A stretch of 58,880 nucleotides of DNA, taken from the NCBI RefSeq assembly GCF_001050375.1, contig NZ_KQ130502.1, forward strand, positions 1 to 58,880, given 5' to 3'. A program made the translations under genes and the position numbers. The notes below the pieces were generated by a model. It was not told where the DNA came from, did no database searches, and saw only the letters and a list, made by a program, of their open reading frames with translations. Source of the DNA: Catenovulum maritimum. GTDB lineage: Bacteria > Pseudomonadota > Gammaproteobacteria > Enterobacterales > Alteromonadaceae. This document shows positions 8,084-17,318 of the stretch, piece by piece. Numbering within the stretch: position 1 is the first letter of the stretch; each line of letters opens with the position of its first letter.

Positions 8084-9544
8084 CTAATTATTTGCTAGAG
8101 ACAGATCAGTGTTTATTTTACTAAACACTGTATATATTTGATTTAAAGCCGTTAATAGCTTTTCAGAGTTTAAGTTTAGACTAAGGCTATCAGGATATTT
8201 TGGCCAAATACCTAAACTCAGCAAATAAGCCTGCCATATTTCATAGCCAACACAGTCAGTGTCATACTTGGGGTATTTACCCTGCTCCAAAAATAACTTG
8301 ATCTTATGCAAAAAAGAATGTGGTAGATTTTGATTAGCTAAATTGTCTATCTGCTTGCTATGTATTAATAAAAGATGAAAATCTCTTAAGTGATTAGCTT
8401 CTTCAATACTAATTCGATTATATTCTTTTGCAATCGACTCAAAATCAGTATGACTTGGCAGCATATCTATTAAACGATTTAAATTAAGTTGAATTAAATC
8501 TATTTTGGAACATACAAAATTGTCTAATAATGGTTGGCAATTGTTTAATTTAACTACATTAGACTGCCAAGCGTATTTATAAAGCCCTGGCTTATAGATT
8601 AAACTTTCTTGATTTTGTTTAGTTATATTATCTAGATTTTCTAAACTTTGATCAGCTGAGTGTTTAGTTATCTGCTGTGTAGATTGGCTATTAGAGATTA
8701 GTCTAATAGTGTCCGGATTTACAACAACCTGAGCGATTAAGCATGGACTTTGAACTTTTGTCTGTACTTGAGACTGACCTTGAGATTGAGCTGGGTTTAA
8801 GTCGTTAATTTTATGATTATATGGTGTCAGTTCTTTCCAGGCTTCAAAATCACTTGCCTCTTCATTTTGAGTTAAACAATCAATCACCAAATCAGGCTTA
8901 AGCAATTTATTACTATCCAGCAATATACTTTTAATTTCACAACCTGCCTTGTCCAAACTACTAACCTTATTGTTATATTGAGTTAAACCAAGCTTGCAAG
9001 CTTTAGAAATAATATAATTTCGCAAGCTAAGTTCAGATACCTGCAAACCATAGTCATGGGTGCTTAATGGAGAATTTGGATTATTCGAGGGTAAAATATC
9101 TTGCCCATGACGAGCCAAATGGTTTGTTATGCAATAATTTTCTAGCTTTGTACTCTTTAGTCGTGAAAAATGTTTATCTTGATGCTTTATATAATTAAAG
9201 GCTTGAAAAAAACTAGCATTATCGAATTGAATGCCATATTGACCATATCCTAACAAAAATTTATTAGCAGTTGAGTCACTCGCATTATGACAAAACTCAT
9301 AAGCAAAATGATAACTAGCTTTGTAGGCGTTAATCAAATCAGTCGTATCTAAGCCGATTAATTCATTAAATTTTCTTGTTTTAGGTGATAATGACAAAAT
9401 TGAATCTTGCAGTGGTTCTTCATCTGTTATGAGTAACACTTCAAATATGCCTTTAAATTTATATGCGAGCGTATAAGCACTCAACCAAGCTGTACACGAG
9501 TTACCTAAAACCGCAATTTGATTCAGCTTTTTTATCGAATTCAA
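8084..9544 (-). CDS. Degenerate halogenase-family paralogue, probable pseudoenzyme
   Basis: This 486-residue protein aligns with its two neighbours at the N-terminus (QIAVLGNSCTAWLSA; FNELIGLDTTDLINAYKASYHFAYEF) but has lost the functional motifs. The GGGTAGW flavin loop has become LGNSCTAW, GVGEATIP has become LSLSPKT, the catalytic lysine is His79, and neither WxWxIP nor EPLEST is recognisable. A Gln/Ser-rich insertion occupies about 250-265. The frame is open throughout and clearly translated. The start is TTG at 9544, overlapping the stop of the upstream gene as TTGA, with GGGAG 6 nt before it. The coupling to two intact paralogues suggests a structural or regulatory partner rather than decay. 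Function is unknown. Confidence 0.75.
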   Translation of the reverse strand: MNSIKKLNQIAVLGNSCTAWLSAYTLAYKFKGIFEVLLITDEEPLQDSILSLSPKTRKFNELIGLDTTDLINAYKASYHFAYEFCHNASDSTANKFLLGYGQYGIQFDNASFFQAFNYIKHQDKHFSRLKSTKLENYCITNHLARHGQDILPSNNPNSPLSTHDYGLQVSELSLRNYIISKACKLGLTQYNNKVSSLDKAGCEIKSILLDSNKLLKPDLVIDCLTQNEEASDFEAWKELTPYNHKINDLNPAQSQGQSQVQTKVQSPCLIAQVVVNPDTIRLISNSQSTQQITKHSADQSLENLDNITKQNQESLIYKPGLYKYAWQSNVVKLNNCQPLLDNFVCSKIDLIQLNLNRLIDMLPSHTDFESIAKEYNRISIEEANHLRDFHLLLIHSKQIDNLANQNLPHSFLHKIKLFLEQGKYPKYDTDCVGYEIWQAYLLSLGIWPKYPDSLSLNLNSEKLLTALNQIYTVFSKINTDLSLANN

Positions 9545-11091
9545 TTTCGACTCCCATACAAACTTTTACTCGCTAATTTACTATTGCTAAGTCGATTTTC
9601 GTTGGCCAGAAAGTTTGTAAGAAAATCACTATGCTCAGGTAAAGAAAGACTCGCTTGTTTAATTAAATCTTTCATTTTCTCTAGCATTTGGATTAAATCG
9701 GCTTGATTCAAATTCGTTAATTTTGGACTGTAATTTTCAGGCAGCATACCTTGTCCAACAAGTACAGCAACCCAACTAGGCTCTAGAAACAACCCTTGGC
9801 CGTAATAAGGCACATGTGCATATTTTTTAAATAAGGTTAATTTTTCTTCAAGCGATTCTGGTATAGCCATGTTTTGCATATCTAACCAAAATTGACTATC
9901 TGACCTTTGATTGACATGGTAATGCATAATCAAAAAATCTCTTATTCTAAGATACTCGTTATCGACTAAACGGTTAAATTCATCAATATGAACTTGTAGC
10001 AGCCCATTATGGGGAAAGAACTCAATCAGCTTTTCTATTGAATCTTGAATTAAATAAATACTGGTTGATTCTAACGGTTCCAGAAAGCCTGATGATAAGC
10101 CAATGGCAACCACGTTTTTGTGCCAAGTTTGTTTTCGCTTTCCTGTTTTAAAATTTAGATGATTAAATGTGCTAATTGGCTTTGATTCTAACCCAGCTAA
10201 AACCTCATCTTCAGCTTGTCCTTTATTCATGTACTGACTGCAATAAACTAAACCATTTCCTACTCTAGTTTGTAGCGGGATTTTCCACTGCCAACCAGCG
10301 GTTTTAGCTGTTGCTGTTGAATAAGGTAATAACTCGTCTGTTTTTTCTGATGCTATGGCCACCGCACTATCACAAGGTAACCAGTGTTGCCAATTATCAA
10401 ATTCTACGTTTAAAGCTTGGTTTATTAATAAACCTCTAAAGCCAGAACAGTCAATAAATAAGTCGCCTGTAATCGATTCTCCTGACTGCAATATCAACTG
10501 GAAAACATCGCCTTGATTGTTCAGCTCAACTTTTTCTATCTCGCCTGCTATACGCTTTACACCATTCTCTATCGAGAAATCAGTTAGGAATTTTGCATAT
10601 AAACCTGCGTCTAAATGATAAGCATACGAATAGGAAGATAGAACCGAGTTTGGGTTGGATTCAGGGAATTTAAACTTATTATTTTGCGCAACTTGAACGC
10701 CAACTGAAAAATCAGAAATATCAGAGTTGAGTCCAGCTTGAGTTGCTTTTAGCCAAGCATGAATAAAATTGGCACCTTGAATAGACTGGCCAAAGTCTCC
10801 AAACGGGTGGATGTAATCTTGGTTTAAATTTTTCCAATTTTTAAGTTTGATCCCTAGCTTAAAAGTTGCTGAAGTTGCCTGCATAAACTCTTTTTCATCT
10901 ATACCCAGTAACTGATTAAAATATCTCAAATGCGGTAATGTCGCTTCACCAACGCCAACAGTCCCAATTTTATCTGACTCAATCAGAGTAACTTGAAAAC
11001 CATGAGGCATTACTAATTTAGATAAAGCCGCTGCTGTCATCCAACCAGCTGTACCACCACCCACAATGACAATATTTTTAACTAAGTGCAT
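9541..11091 (-). CDS. Flavin-dependent halogenase family protein (Trp_halogenase), copy 2
   Basis: The second intact halogenase-family protein has 516 residues. It shows IVIVGGGTAGWMTA, GVGEATLP, the catalytic lysine (Lys78 in ATFKLGIKL), AGWQWKIP and FLEPLESTSIYL. It is clearly paralogous to the 6555-8075 protein, and both are of normal family length. It starts 57 bp after the TonB receptor gene on the same strand and overlaps the next gene by 4 bp, so the three halogenase-family genes should be translated together. Halide and substrate cannot be read from sequence. A role in modifying an aromatic or other ligand handled with the receptor is a guess from gene order. Confidence 0.88.
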   Translation of the reverse strand: MHLVKNIVIVGGGTAGWMTAAALSKLVMPHGFQVTLIESDKIGTVGVGEATLPHLRYFNQLLGIDEKEFMQATSATFKLGIKLKNWKNLNQDYIHPFGDFGQSIQGANFIHAWLKATQAGLNSDISDFSVGVQVAQNNKFKFPESNPNSVLSSYSYAYHLDAGLYAKFLTDFSIENGVKRIAGEIEKVELNNQGDVFQLILQSGESITGDLFIDCSGFRGLLINQALNVEFDNWQHWLPCDSAVAIASEKTDELLPYSTATAKTAGWQWKIPLQTRVGNGLVYCSQYMNKGQAEDEVLAGLESKPISTFNHLNFKTGKRKQTWHKNVVAIGLSSGFLEPLESTSIYLIQDSIEKLIEFFPHNGLLQVHIDEFNRLVDNEYLRIRDFLIMHYHVNQRSDSQFWLDMQNMAIPESLEEKLTLFKKYAHVPYYGQGLFLEPSWVAVLVGQGMLPENYSPKLTNLNQADLIQMLEKMKDLIKQASLSLPEHSDFLTNFLANENRLSNSKLASKSLYGSRN

Positions 11092-11148
11092 ATGAAAAAG
11101 ATCTTAAAAAATTAAGGCGCATTAATACATAATGCGCCTTAGGGTTAG

Positions 11149-14100
11149 TTAAAATTTAGCCTGTAATACAACAGAGTAACGTCTGTCATTTAAGAACCAA
11201 GAACGCCCATAGCGAGTACCGGCTTCATCTACCTGCATACTCGTTTTTGTGATCGTATTCAGTAAATTAACACCTTGTATACCAATCTTGATTTGATCGG
11301 TTAAATTATAAAACATAGAGGCATCTAGGTAACCGGCCGCTTCACCATAAACAGGTCTATGTGGTGCAATAACATCGCGCGCAGTAATCATGTAAGACGA
11401 ACGCCAGTTATAAGCTAATCGAGCTGAGAAATCATTTTTCTCATACATAGTGACAAAATTCGCAGTATGCTTAGATTGTCCAGCCAAAGGCAACTCATCA
11501 AAAGCTAATTGAGTCGGTCCATCTTTTGGTTTACCTTCAGGATCGGTCGTAAACAAGTTTGAATTGGGCACGCCTGAAGCCTCTATATAACTATAGTTTG
11601 CTTGTATGCCTAAACCATCAAAAGGTGCAGGTAAAAAGCGATAAAACTGCTGATAAGCAAGCTCTAAACCTTTCATTTTACCTTCATCCGTATTGACAGG
11701 CTTTTGTATAGTAACTGTGTTGGTAACGCCATTATTGGTAAAGGTTTCGTCAACACCACCCGTTACCCAAAAGTCTTTTAAATCTTTATAAAAAAGCGTC
11801 CCGGTTAATGAACTATCTTCGCCGAAATACCATTCTAATGAAAAATCATATTGGATTGATTGCATAGGTTTAAGCTGAGCATTACCAGAATTACCTGTCC
11901 AACGAATTACATCAGCACTCACAATTTTAGAATCTTCACCATCACCTTCACGTACTACTGCAGGTCTTAGATCATCTGATAGTGAAACAAAACTTTTCAT
12001 ATCACCTGTATTTGGATATGCAATGGCTTTTGATGCCGCAAAACGGGCAATTAAATCATCATCTAATTCGAATTTAAGATTCAAACTCGGTAAGAAATAA
12101 CTATCAGATGTTGAAGCTGAAATCGGTGCTACACCATCATTTGCAAAATCTAAATCATCTTGAGGCAAGTGATAGTTAACCTGATTTTCAAACGCTGCTT
12201 GCGCTTCTTCTGCTGTTACACCATCAATTTGAAATGACTCTAATGGTTTAACTTCTAGGTAAGGAAATGAGATGTAACCACTAGTCTCTCGCTCAAGTTT
12301 CACATAACGACCACCAAAATTACCAGTAAAAGGAATTGGACTATCATCATAAGCAAAGTCGAAACGTACATAAGCCGCTTTATTCGTTTCTACAAAGTCA
12401 TTGATTTCGTTTGGCCTAAAGTGGCTATCAAATTCTTCATATACAGGGTTGCCATTGCTATCTACACCTAATTGATTTCTAGGTCTATCAGCCGCAGGTT
12501 CCCAGTCACTCGCAACAGGCGCTAACCTAGTGCCCCAGTTTTGATAATCATTCACTATCTCAAATGAAGGATGAATCGTTGTACCATCTCCAGGAATACT
12601 GACATGGCCACCACCAAAATGATCATCCCAACTAACATTTTCAACATCATTAACTAAGTCAGCACTGGCGGGGATATCCATCCAAGCAGCAGCATAGCCA
12701 TCACCATTATGATCGGCAGAGTGTAAAGCACCTAAAGTTTGCCAATTGTATTCAGTAAATTTAACCGTTTGCTCACGCTCGGCATACCTCACACCCGCTT
12801 TTATCGAAGTAATAAAGCCAGAATCTGTTACGTATTTAGTATCCCATTGAAACGCACTTTCCTCACCTTCACTTCTTTCATAGTGGTCCATTGCTGAGCG
12901 CCAATGATAAGATGATTTATCTTGTAGAAATGCTTCATTCCCTTCACGGCCGTTGCCACCAGCATGGCCATTCCAAGGTTCACCAAATCTGATTTTTGGC
13001 GCATCACCTGAAAGATCTAAGAACTGATTAGCAAAAAAGCTTAAGTATAAAGTTGCATCATCATCTTTTGTTTCTGCATCGACAAATTGGATATCAAGCT
13101 CATGGGACCAAGTATCATTTGGCCTAAATTTGAAATTAAGCGAAGCATCTTCTACCAGTGTCGATTGTTGTTTACGACGAGTCGTGGTTTGAAAAACATT
13201 ACCAAATTGTGGCACAGGATTACCTGACCAGTCAGCAGCTTGAGGCACACGCTCAGCATCATTACCGTTAGAACGCCAACCACCAAGTGCTACATGTGTT
13301 ATGTATCCTGATTGGAAAACACCATTTTGGTCATAATCATAACTAGGGTAACCGTCTAACGGATAGGATTCGTCTCGAATTGTAACCCCATCGTCTTCCC
13401 ACATATTGGTTTGAAAGCTTATGGTTCTTTCATTCCATCCTAAGCTAGCGTCCGAGCGCAAGAACTGTGCTGTGACTAACATAGTGCGATCGTTATTTTC
13501 CCACTGTGCGGCTAAACCTAAACCATCACGTTGTCGATCTTGAATCTGGGTATTCATGTTACCCCCATTAGGGGCATAAACGGTTTGACCTTCAACTAAG
13601 TCCGTTCTTTCTAATACGATTTCTGATTGAAGTCCATCTGATCTGCTAGTTAAATCTGATTGAGCTAAATTGACTAAAAAACCGAATTCACCAATATCAG
13701 TTTGCCAGCGGTCACTAAACATAGCTGACAAACTTGGTGACCACTCTTCGGCCATATCTGTATAGGTATAATCAGCAGAAATTGCGACAACTCTGTCCGC
13801 TTGATCAAAAGGTAAACGCGTATTTAAATTTACCGTGCCACCTATACCGCCTTCGATCATATCAGCTGATTGGTTTTTATAAACTTTAACCGAACCCATT
13901 AATTCAGGTGGCACATCTTGAAAGCTTAAACCCCGATTTGAGTTAGCACTAAAAGTATCTCTACCGTTAAATTCACTTCTTGTTTGAGTCATACCACGAA
14001 TAACAGCACCACTCCCTTCTATCCCAAAATGGTCAGGGTCATTTGCTGCCGCAAAACGCTCAATTGAGACACCCGGAACACGAGACATTGCTTCTAATAC

Positions 14101-14349
14101 ACTTCTATCTGGTAAAGCACCTATATCTTCTGCTGATATCGCATCAACAAATGTAGATGACTCGCGCTTAATATCTTGTGCTTTCATTAAGCTTCCGCGT
14201 AAACCTTTAACTGATATTACTTCAACTTCTTCGTCTGTTTGTTCTGCAGTAAAAGCAGGAGTGCTTAAACCTAAAATCGTTAGTGCGAGCAAACTCTTTT
14301 TGAAAACAGGTGCCGTTGTTTTTACATTCTGTGGCATTTTAAACCCCAT
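11149..14349 (-). CDS. TonB-dependent receptor, probable xylo-oligosaccharide outer-membrane transporter
   Basis: This is a 1066-residue TonB-dependent receptor of the long Xanthomonas/Caulobacter type used for glycans. The signal peptide ends near TPAFTAEQ, a TonB-box-like EVISVKG follows, and the plug carries RESSTFVDAISAEDIGALPD and VLEAMSRVPGVSIER. The remainder is a 22-strand-type barrel ending in a hydrophobic C-terminal strand with a final Phe (SVVLQAKF). It would bring oligosaccharides over the outer membrane using ExbBD-TonB energy. Promoter and operator copy C lie upstream. A second ATG at residue 5 has GGGG ahead of it and is an alternative start. It heads the halogenase-regulator-binding protein unit; the substrate is inferred from flanking GH43 genes. 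Confidence 0.88.
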   Translation of the reverse strand: MGFKMPQNVKTTAPVFKKSLLALTILGLSTPAFTAEQTDEEVEVISVKGLRGSLMKAQDIKRESSTFVDAISAEDIGALPDRSVLEAMSRVPGVSIERFAAANDPDHFGIEGSGAVIRGMTQTRSEFNGRDTFSANSNRGLSFQDVPPELMGSVKVYKNQSADMIEGGIGGTVNLNTRLPFDQADRVVAISADYTYTDMAEEWSPSLSAMFSDRWQTDIGEFGFLVNLAQSDLTSRSDGLQSEIVLERTDLVEGQTVYAPNGGNMNTQIQDRQRDGLGLAAQWENNDRTMLVTAQFLRSDASLGWNERTISFQTNMWEDDGVTIRDESYPLDGYPSYDYDQNGVFQSGYITHVALGGWRSNGNDAERVPQAADWSGNPVPQFGNVFQTTTRRKQQSTLVEDASLNFKFRPNDTWSHELDIQFVDAETKDDDATLYLSFFANQFLDLSGDAPKIRFGEPWNGHAGGNGREGNEAFLQDKSSYHWRSAMDHYERSEGEESAFQWDTKYVTDSGFITSIKAGVRYAEREQTVKFTEYNWQTLGALHSADHNGDGYAAAWMDIPASADLVNDVENVSWDDHFGGGHVSIPGDGTTIHPSFEIVNDYQNWGTRLAPVASDWEPAADRPRNQLGVDSNGNPVYEEFDSHFRPNEINDFVETNKAAYVRFDFAYDDSPIPFTGNFGGRYVKLERETSGYISFPYLEVKPLESFQIDGVTAEEAQAAFENQVNYHLPQDDLDFANDGVAPISASTSDSYFLPSLNLKFELDDDLIARFAASKAIAYPNTGDMKSFVSLSDDLRPAVVREGDGEDSKIVSADVIRWTGNSGNAQLKPMQSIQYDFSLEWYFGEDSSLTGTLFYKDLKDFWVTGGVDETFTNNGVTNTVTIQKPVNTDEGKMKGLELAYQQFYRFLPAPFDGLGIQANYSYIEASGVPNSNLFTTDPEGKPKDGPTQLAFDELPLAGQSKHTANFVTMYEKNDFSARLAYNWRSSYMITARDVIAPHRPVYGEAAGYLDASMFYNLTDQIKIGIQGVNLLNTITKTSMQVDEAGTRYGRSWFLNDRRYSVVLQAKF

Positions 14350-14415
14350 GTATCTTCTAGTTAATTAAATTTATTATTTACATAGATTCTAGTTTTACCC
14401 AAAAACCTGTTTACA

Positions 14416-14453
14416 ATATTAAAACAATTAATATTTATAGTCAAACTGACCAT
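14416..14453 (-). promoter_or_regulatory. TonB receptor promoter with operator copy C
   Basis: On the minus strand TTGACT (14439-14444) is 17 bp from TAATAT (14416-14421), a near-consensus promoter ahead of the receptor gene. The site at 14437-14453, ATAGTCAAACTGACCAT on the plus strand, is the third copy of the 17-bp motif and provides the -35 box. The rest of the gap to the ThuA-like gene holds only the hairpin noted separately and AT-rich sequence. Confidence 0.6.
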
Positions 14454-14772
14454 TAAGTTATTTTTTAAGATAATAGATAGAATTTAGTCCATAAAGCTAG
14501 AATTTCAAATTTATATATTTTTATCCTGAACGAAAAACCATCCTAACATTTCATTTATTAAGTTTAAAATCAGATAGTTAACTTTAATTTTTATTTTTTT
14601 AATTGTTCTTGCTTTAGATATTAGTAGATAAAACTTTAAATACGAACCTTAATGTCAAAGATACATTAATGTTGGCGTAAATTGAAAAATATTATATTTA
14701 ACCTTACTCGAGATTAGAGGTTAACTAACTCAATCAGGTTATTTACTATAGTTTATCTGTTACAGATGAAAG

Positions 14773-14805
14773 CAAGATAAAGTGAGTAATTGCCACCTTA
14801 TCTTG
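14773..14805 (-). terminator. Hairpin terminator after the ThuA-like gene
   Basis: CAAGATAAAGTG (14773-14784) and CACCTTATCTTG (14794-14805) form a 12-bp stem with one wobble and a 9-nt loop on the minus-strand transcript. It separates the GH43-ThuA unit from the TonB receptor unit. The following T-tract is weak. Confidence 0.5.
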
Positions 14806-14834
14806 ATAGTTTTGATGTGAACGACTGAGTAAAT

Positions 14835-15578
14835 TTATTTAGCCGTAGCAGCCCAATAAATACCACCGAATAAATGATCTAGAAAATAAGAGTTACGATA
14901 GACAGCTGAGGTATGCCCTAATGCGGTGTAAAAGGATCTACCACCATCATAATATTGGTACCAAGCAATTGGATGAAAATTTCCCATTCCATGGCCAATA
15001 ACATCGCCCATGTTAGCTCTAGGCTCGTAGCTCGTCTCATCAACAGCTAATAAATAATTTAACTTATTAGATAACTCAGGTCCAAACTCATACCATTCAT
15101 CTGTCCATAATTGATTTTTGGGAAACCAAGATAAACCCGGAAAGTCATGATTGACTAAGTCCAATTTAGCGGTTTGAATTTCAGGGTGAACAATAAAGCG
15201 CCGGCCAACCAGTTTAGTGTACCAAGTCCAATTGTGTTCAGTATCTGATGCACTATGAATACCCACAAATCCCTTACCTCTTTGAATAAATTGCTTAAAG
15301 GCCTGCTTTTGAGTATGGTTAAAAACATCCCCACTGGTAGATAAAAAAACGATTGCATCAAATCGATTTAAATTTTCTTCGTTAAACTGGTTTGGGTCTT
15401 CATGCCACTCAAGATCAAAATGATGCTTTTCAGCTAGCTTTTTAATTGCCGTTACGCCGTCTAAAATAGATTCATGATGCCAAGCATTCGTTTTAGTAAA
15501 TAACATCACATTAAATTGTTTGGCCATTAGCTCCCCCATGAAAGTTAAATTGATAAATATAGCTAATACTAATTTCAT
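14835..15578 (-). CDS. ThuA-like domain protein (class I glutamine amidotransferase-like fold)
   Basis: The 247 residues carry a ThuA-like domain: FNVMLFTKTNAWHHESI at the start, FDAIVFLSTSGDVF, GKGFVGIHSASDTEHNW in the middle and GRSFYTALGHTSAVYRN near the end. This family is common in glycan-degradation loci and is often named after the rhizobial trehalose-utilisation gene, but biochemical activity is mostly undefined. The first 18 residues are hydrophobic and may form a weak signal peptide. An inner ATG at 15527, just after GGGGGAG, would give a cytoplasmic form. The start lies 9 bp after the GH43 xylosidase gene, so the two are an operon. A sugar oxidation or isomerisation role is only suggested by context. 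Confidence 0.75.
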   Translation of the reverse strand: MKLVLAIFINLTFMGELMAKQFNVMLFTKTNAWHHESILDGVTAIKKLAEKHHFDLEWHEDPNQFNEENLNRFDAIVFLSTSGDVFNHTQKQAFKQFIQRGKGFVGIHSASDTEHNWTWYTKLVGRRFIVHPEIQTAKLDLVNHDFPGLSWFPKNQLWTDEWYEFGPELSNKLNYLLAVDETSYEPRANMGDVIGHGMGNFHPIAWYQYYDGGRSFYTALGHTSAVYRNSYFLDHLFGGIYWAATAK

Positions 15579-15587
15579 AAATTCTCT

Positions 15588-17204
15588 TTAACAGCTTGTC
15601 TTTGAAGCCAATAGATTTTGATTCAATTCGGTATAAGAGAAGTACTCAAAATCAGCATAATGGTTTGAATGAGATAGATCTTGGCAACAAATTCCGATAA
15701 AAGCACCGGTAAAAGCAGCTTTATAAGCATTGCTATTTGAACAAACATAATCGTCAGAGAGAATCGACATATTCAATACATGTGGCATATTAATCCAATC
15801 AACTGCATCCAATGAATAAGCATAAACTAGTTCAGTGCCAACCACTTCACACCTAAGGTAAACGAAGACATTATCTGGTAATTCAATAGCTTGTGTAGGG
15901 TACTGAGTTAAAACTCTATTATTATAAGTTAAACAAACGAGTTCACGCTTGCCATCTTCTCTACCTTGAATCGCTAAATAGTGCCAATGAGTCGTGTTGT
16001 AATAACATACCAAACCTGCACTTTGCTGATAGCACGTTGGGGTAAAATCTATTTTAGTTTGCGCGAAAAATTCATGGTTTTGCACCCTTCTTGCTAACAA
16101 GCTTTGCTCGAAAGTTGAAGCCAAAGAGTCGCGCCCATAAAGTCGTAACCAATTATCACGCGCCTTTAAATCAGCCCATTGACTAGTGATGGGTTGGCGC
16201 AGCGAACTTAAATTAATGTCTAGGTTTTGGTTATCAAAATTGTCACACCAATCAATTGGCTGATATTTAGTCTCTACTGTGCCAATCTGTGGGATTACTT
16301 CACGCGCCAATTTATTGTTTGATTTAAGATGCAGCCAAGCATCATCTCCCCAATAAACTTGCTCAATAGCGGTTTCTCTTCCTAAAACACATCTTCTATT
16401 TTCACCTACTGGTCGACTAGTTAAAAATACCATGTACCAGTTACCATCTGCACCTTGGCAGATATCAGCATGTCCTGTTTTTTGCAATAAATTTTCAGTG
16501 TTAGCTTTTGCGGTTAAAATTGGATTATTCGGGTGAAATTCGTATGGGCCTGTTAATGACTTGGATCTCGCTATACTCACAGCATGATCATAACTAGTCC
16601 CACCTTCAGCTAGGATTAAATAATAAAACTCTCCTCTTTTGTATAAATGAGGACCTTCTGATAATCCAAGCTCTGAGCCCTTTGTAATTAGCACTTCATC
16701 ACCAATTAGCGATTGACGTTCTGGGCAATATTCCTGCAGCACTATTCCGCCAAACAATTTATTATTGCGATGATCAACTTTCATATTAACCAGCCATTTT
16801 TTGTCATCGTCATGAAATAACGAAGGGTCAAACCCTGAATGGTTAAGCTTTATTGGGCTTGACCAAGGGCCTGTTATATCAGAAGCTGTGATTAAATAGT
16901 TTGTTAAATCTTTCCAAGGACCATCAAAACTTTTTACTATGGTATAAACCAAATAATAAATACCATTAGAATATGACAAACAAGGTGCCCAAACCCCACA
17001 AGAATCAGGAATTCCTTTTAAATCGAGTAGCTGGTTATTATTTAGTGGATGGGTAATAAGATGCCAATTCACTAAGTCTGTCGAATGATGAATTTGAACA
17101 CCTGGAAACCATTCAAAAGTAGAAGTCGCGATATAATAATTTTCATCAACACATATAATCGAAGGGTCTGGATTAAACCCTCTCAAAATAGGATTACTCA
17201 GCAT
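15588..17204 (-). CDS. xynB: Glycoside hydrolase family 43 beta-xylosidase (two-domain, XynB-like)
   Basis: This 538-residue enzyme has the size and order of cytoplasmic GH43 beta-xylosidases such as SXA of Selenomonas. An N-terminal propeller (about 1-310) is followed by a C-terminal beta-sandwich (about 325-530) that closes the active site. The triad is visible: Asp13 in NPDPSI, Asp126 in GFDPSLF and Glu183 in LSEGPHLYK. STFEWFPGVQIHHSTDLVNW is a typical family signature. There is no signal peptide, so it should cut xylose from the non-reducing end of imported xylo-oligosaccharides. It shares an operon with the ThuA-like gene, and its promoter carries the strongest copy of the 17-bp operator inside a 15-bp-arm inverted repeat. 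Confidence 0.92.
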   Translation of the reverse strand: MLSNPILRGFNPDPSIICVDENYYIATSTFEWFPGVQIHHSTDLVNWHLITHPLNNNQLLDLKGIPDSCGVWAPCLSYSNGIYYLVYTIVKSFDGPWKDLTNYLITASDITGPWSSPIKLNHSGFDPSLFHDDDKKWLVNMKVDHRNNKLFGGIVLQEYCPERQSLIGDEVLITKGSELGLSEGPHLYKRGEFYYLILAEGGTSYDHAVSIARSKSLTGPYEFHPNNPILTAKANTENLLQKTGHADICQGADGNWYMVFLTSRPVGENRRCVLGRETAIEQVYWGDDAWLHLKSNNKLAREVIPQIGTVETKYQPIDWCDNFDNQNLDINLSSLRQPITSQWADLKARDNWLRLYGRDSLASTFEQSLLARRVQNHEFFAQTKIDFTPTCYQQSAGLVCYYNTTHWHYLAIQGREDGKRELVCLTYNNRVLTQYPTQAIELPDNVFVYLRCEVVGTELVYAYSLDAVDWINMPHVLNMSILSDDYVCSNSNAYKAAFTGAFIGICCQDLSHSNHYADFEYFSYTELNQNLLASKTSC

Positions 17205-17248
17205 GCTCTATTGCCTATAATTTATATTCATCTAAATCTATGTTAGGG

Positions 17249-17297
17249 ATTATACCACCAGAAACAATCTAATTGTCAAATAGACAATTAGATTGTT
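17249..17297 (-). promoter_or_regulatory. GH43 promoter inside a perfect inverted repeat, operator copy D
   Basis: Arms at 17263-17277 and 17283-17297 are perfect 15-bp inverted repeats with a 5-nt loop. The centre, ATTGTCAAATAGACAAT (17272-17288), is the fourth and most symmetrical copy of the xylan-locus operator. On the minus strand TTGACA (17274-17279) and TATAAT (17249-17254) form a promoter with a 19-bp spacer. The repeat also lies just after the sensor-kinase gene, so it could terminate that transcript. Confidence 0.65.
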
Positions 17298-17318
17298 GTT
17301 AACAGGTCAATTAATATA

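Noticed and set aside
6555-11091. Calling these genes tryptophan halogenases with tryptophan as substrate
   Set aside because: Family motifs show flavin-dependent halogenase chemistry but nothing in sequence or context indicates free tryptophan.
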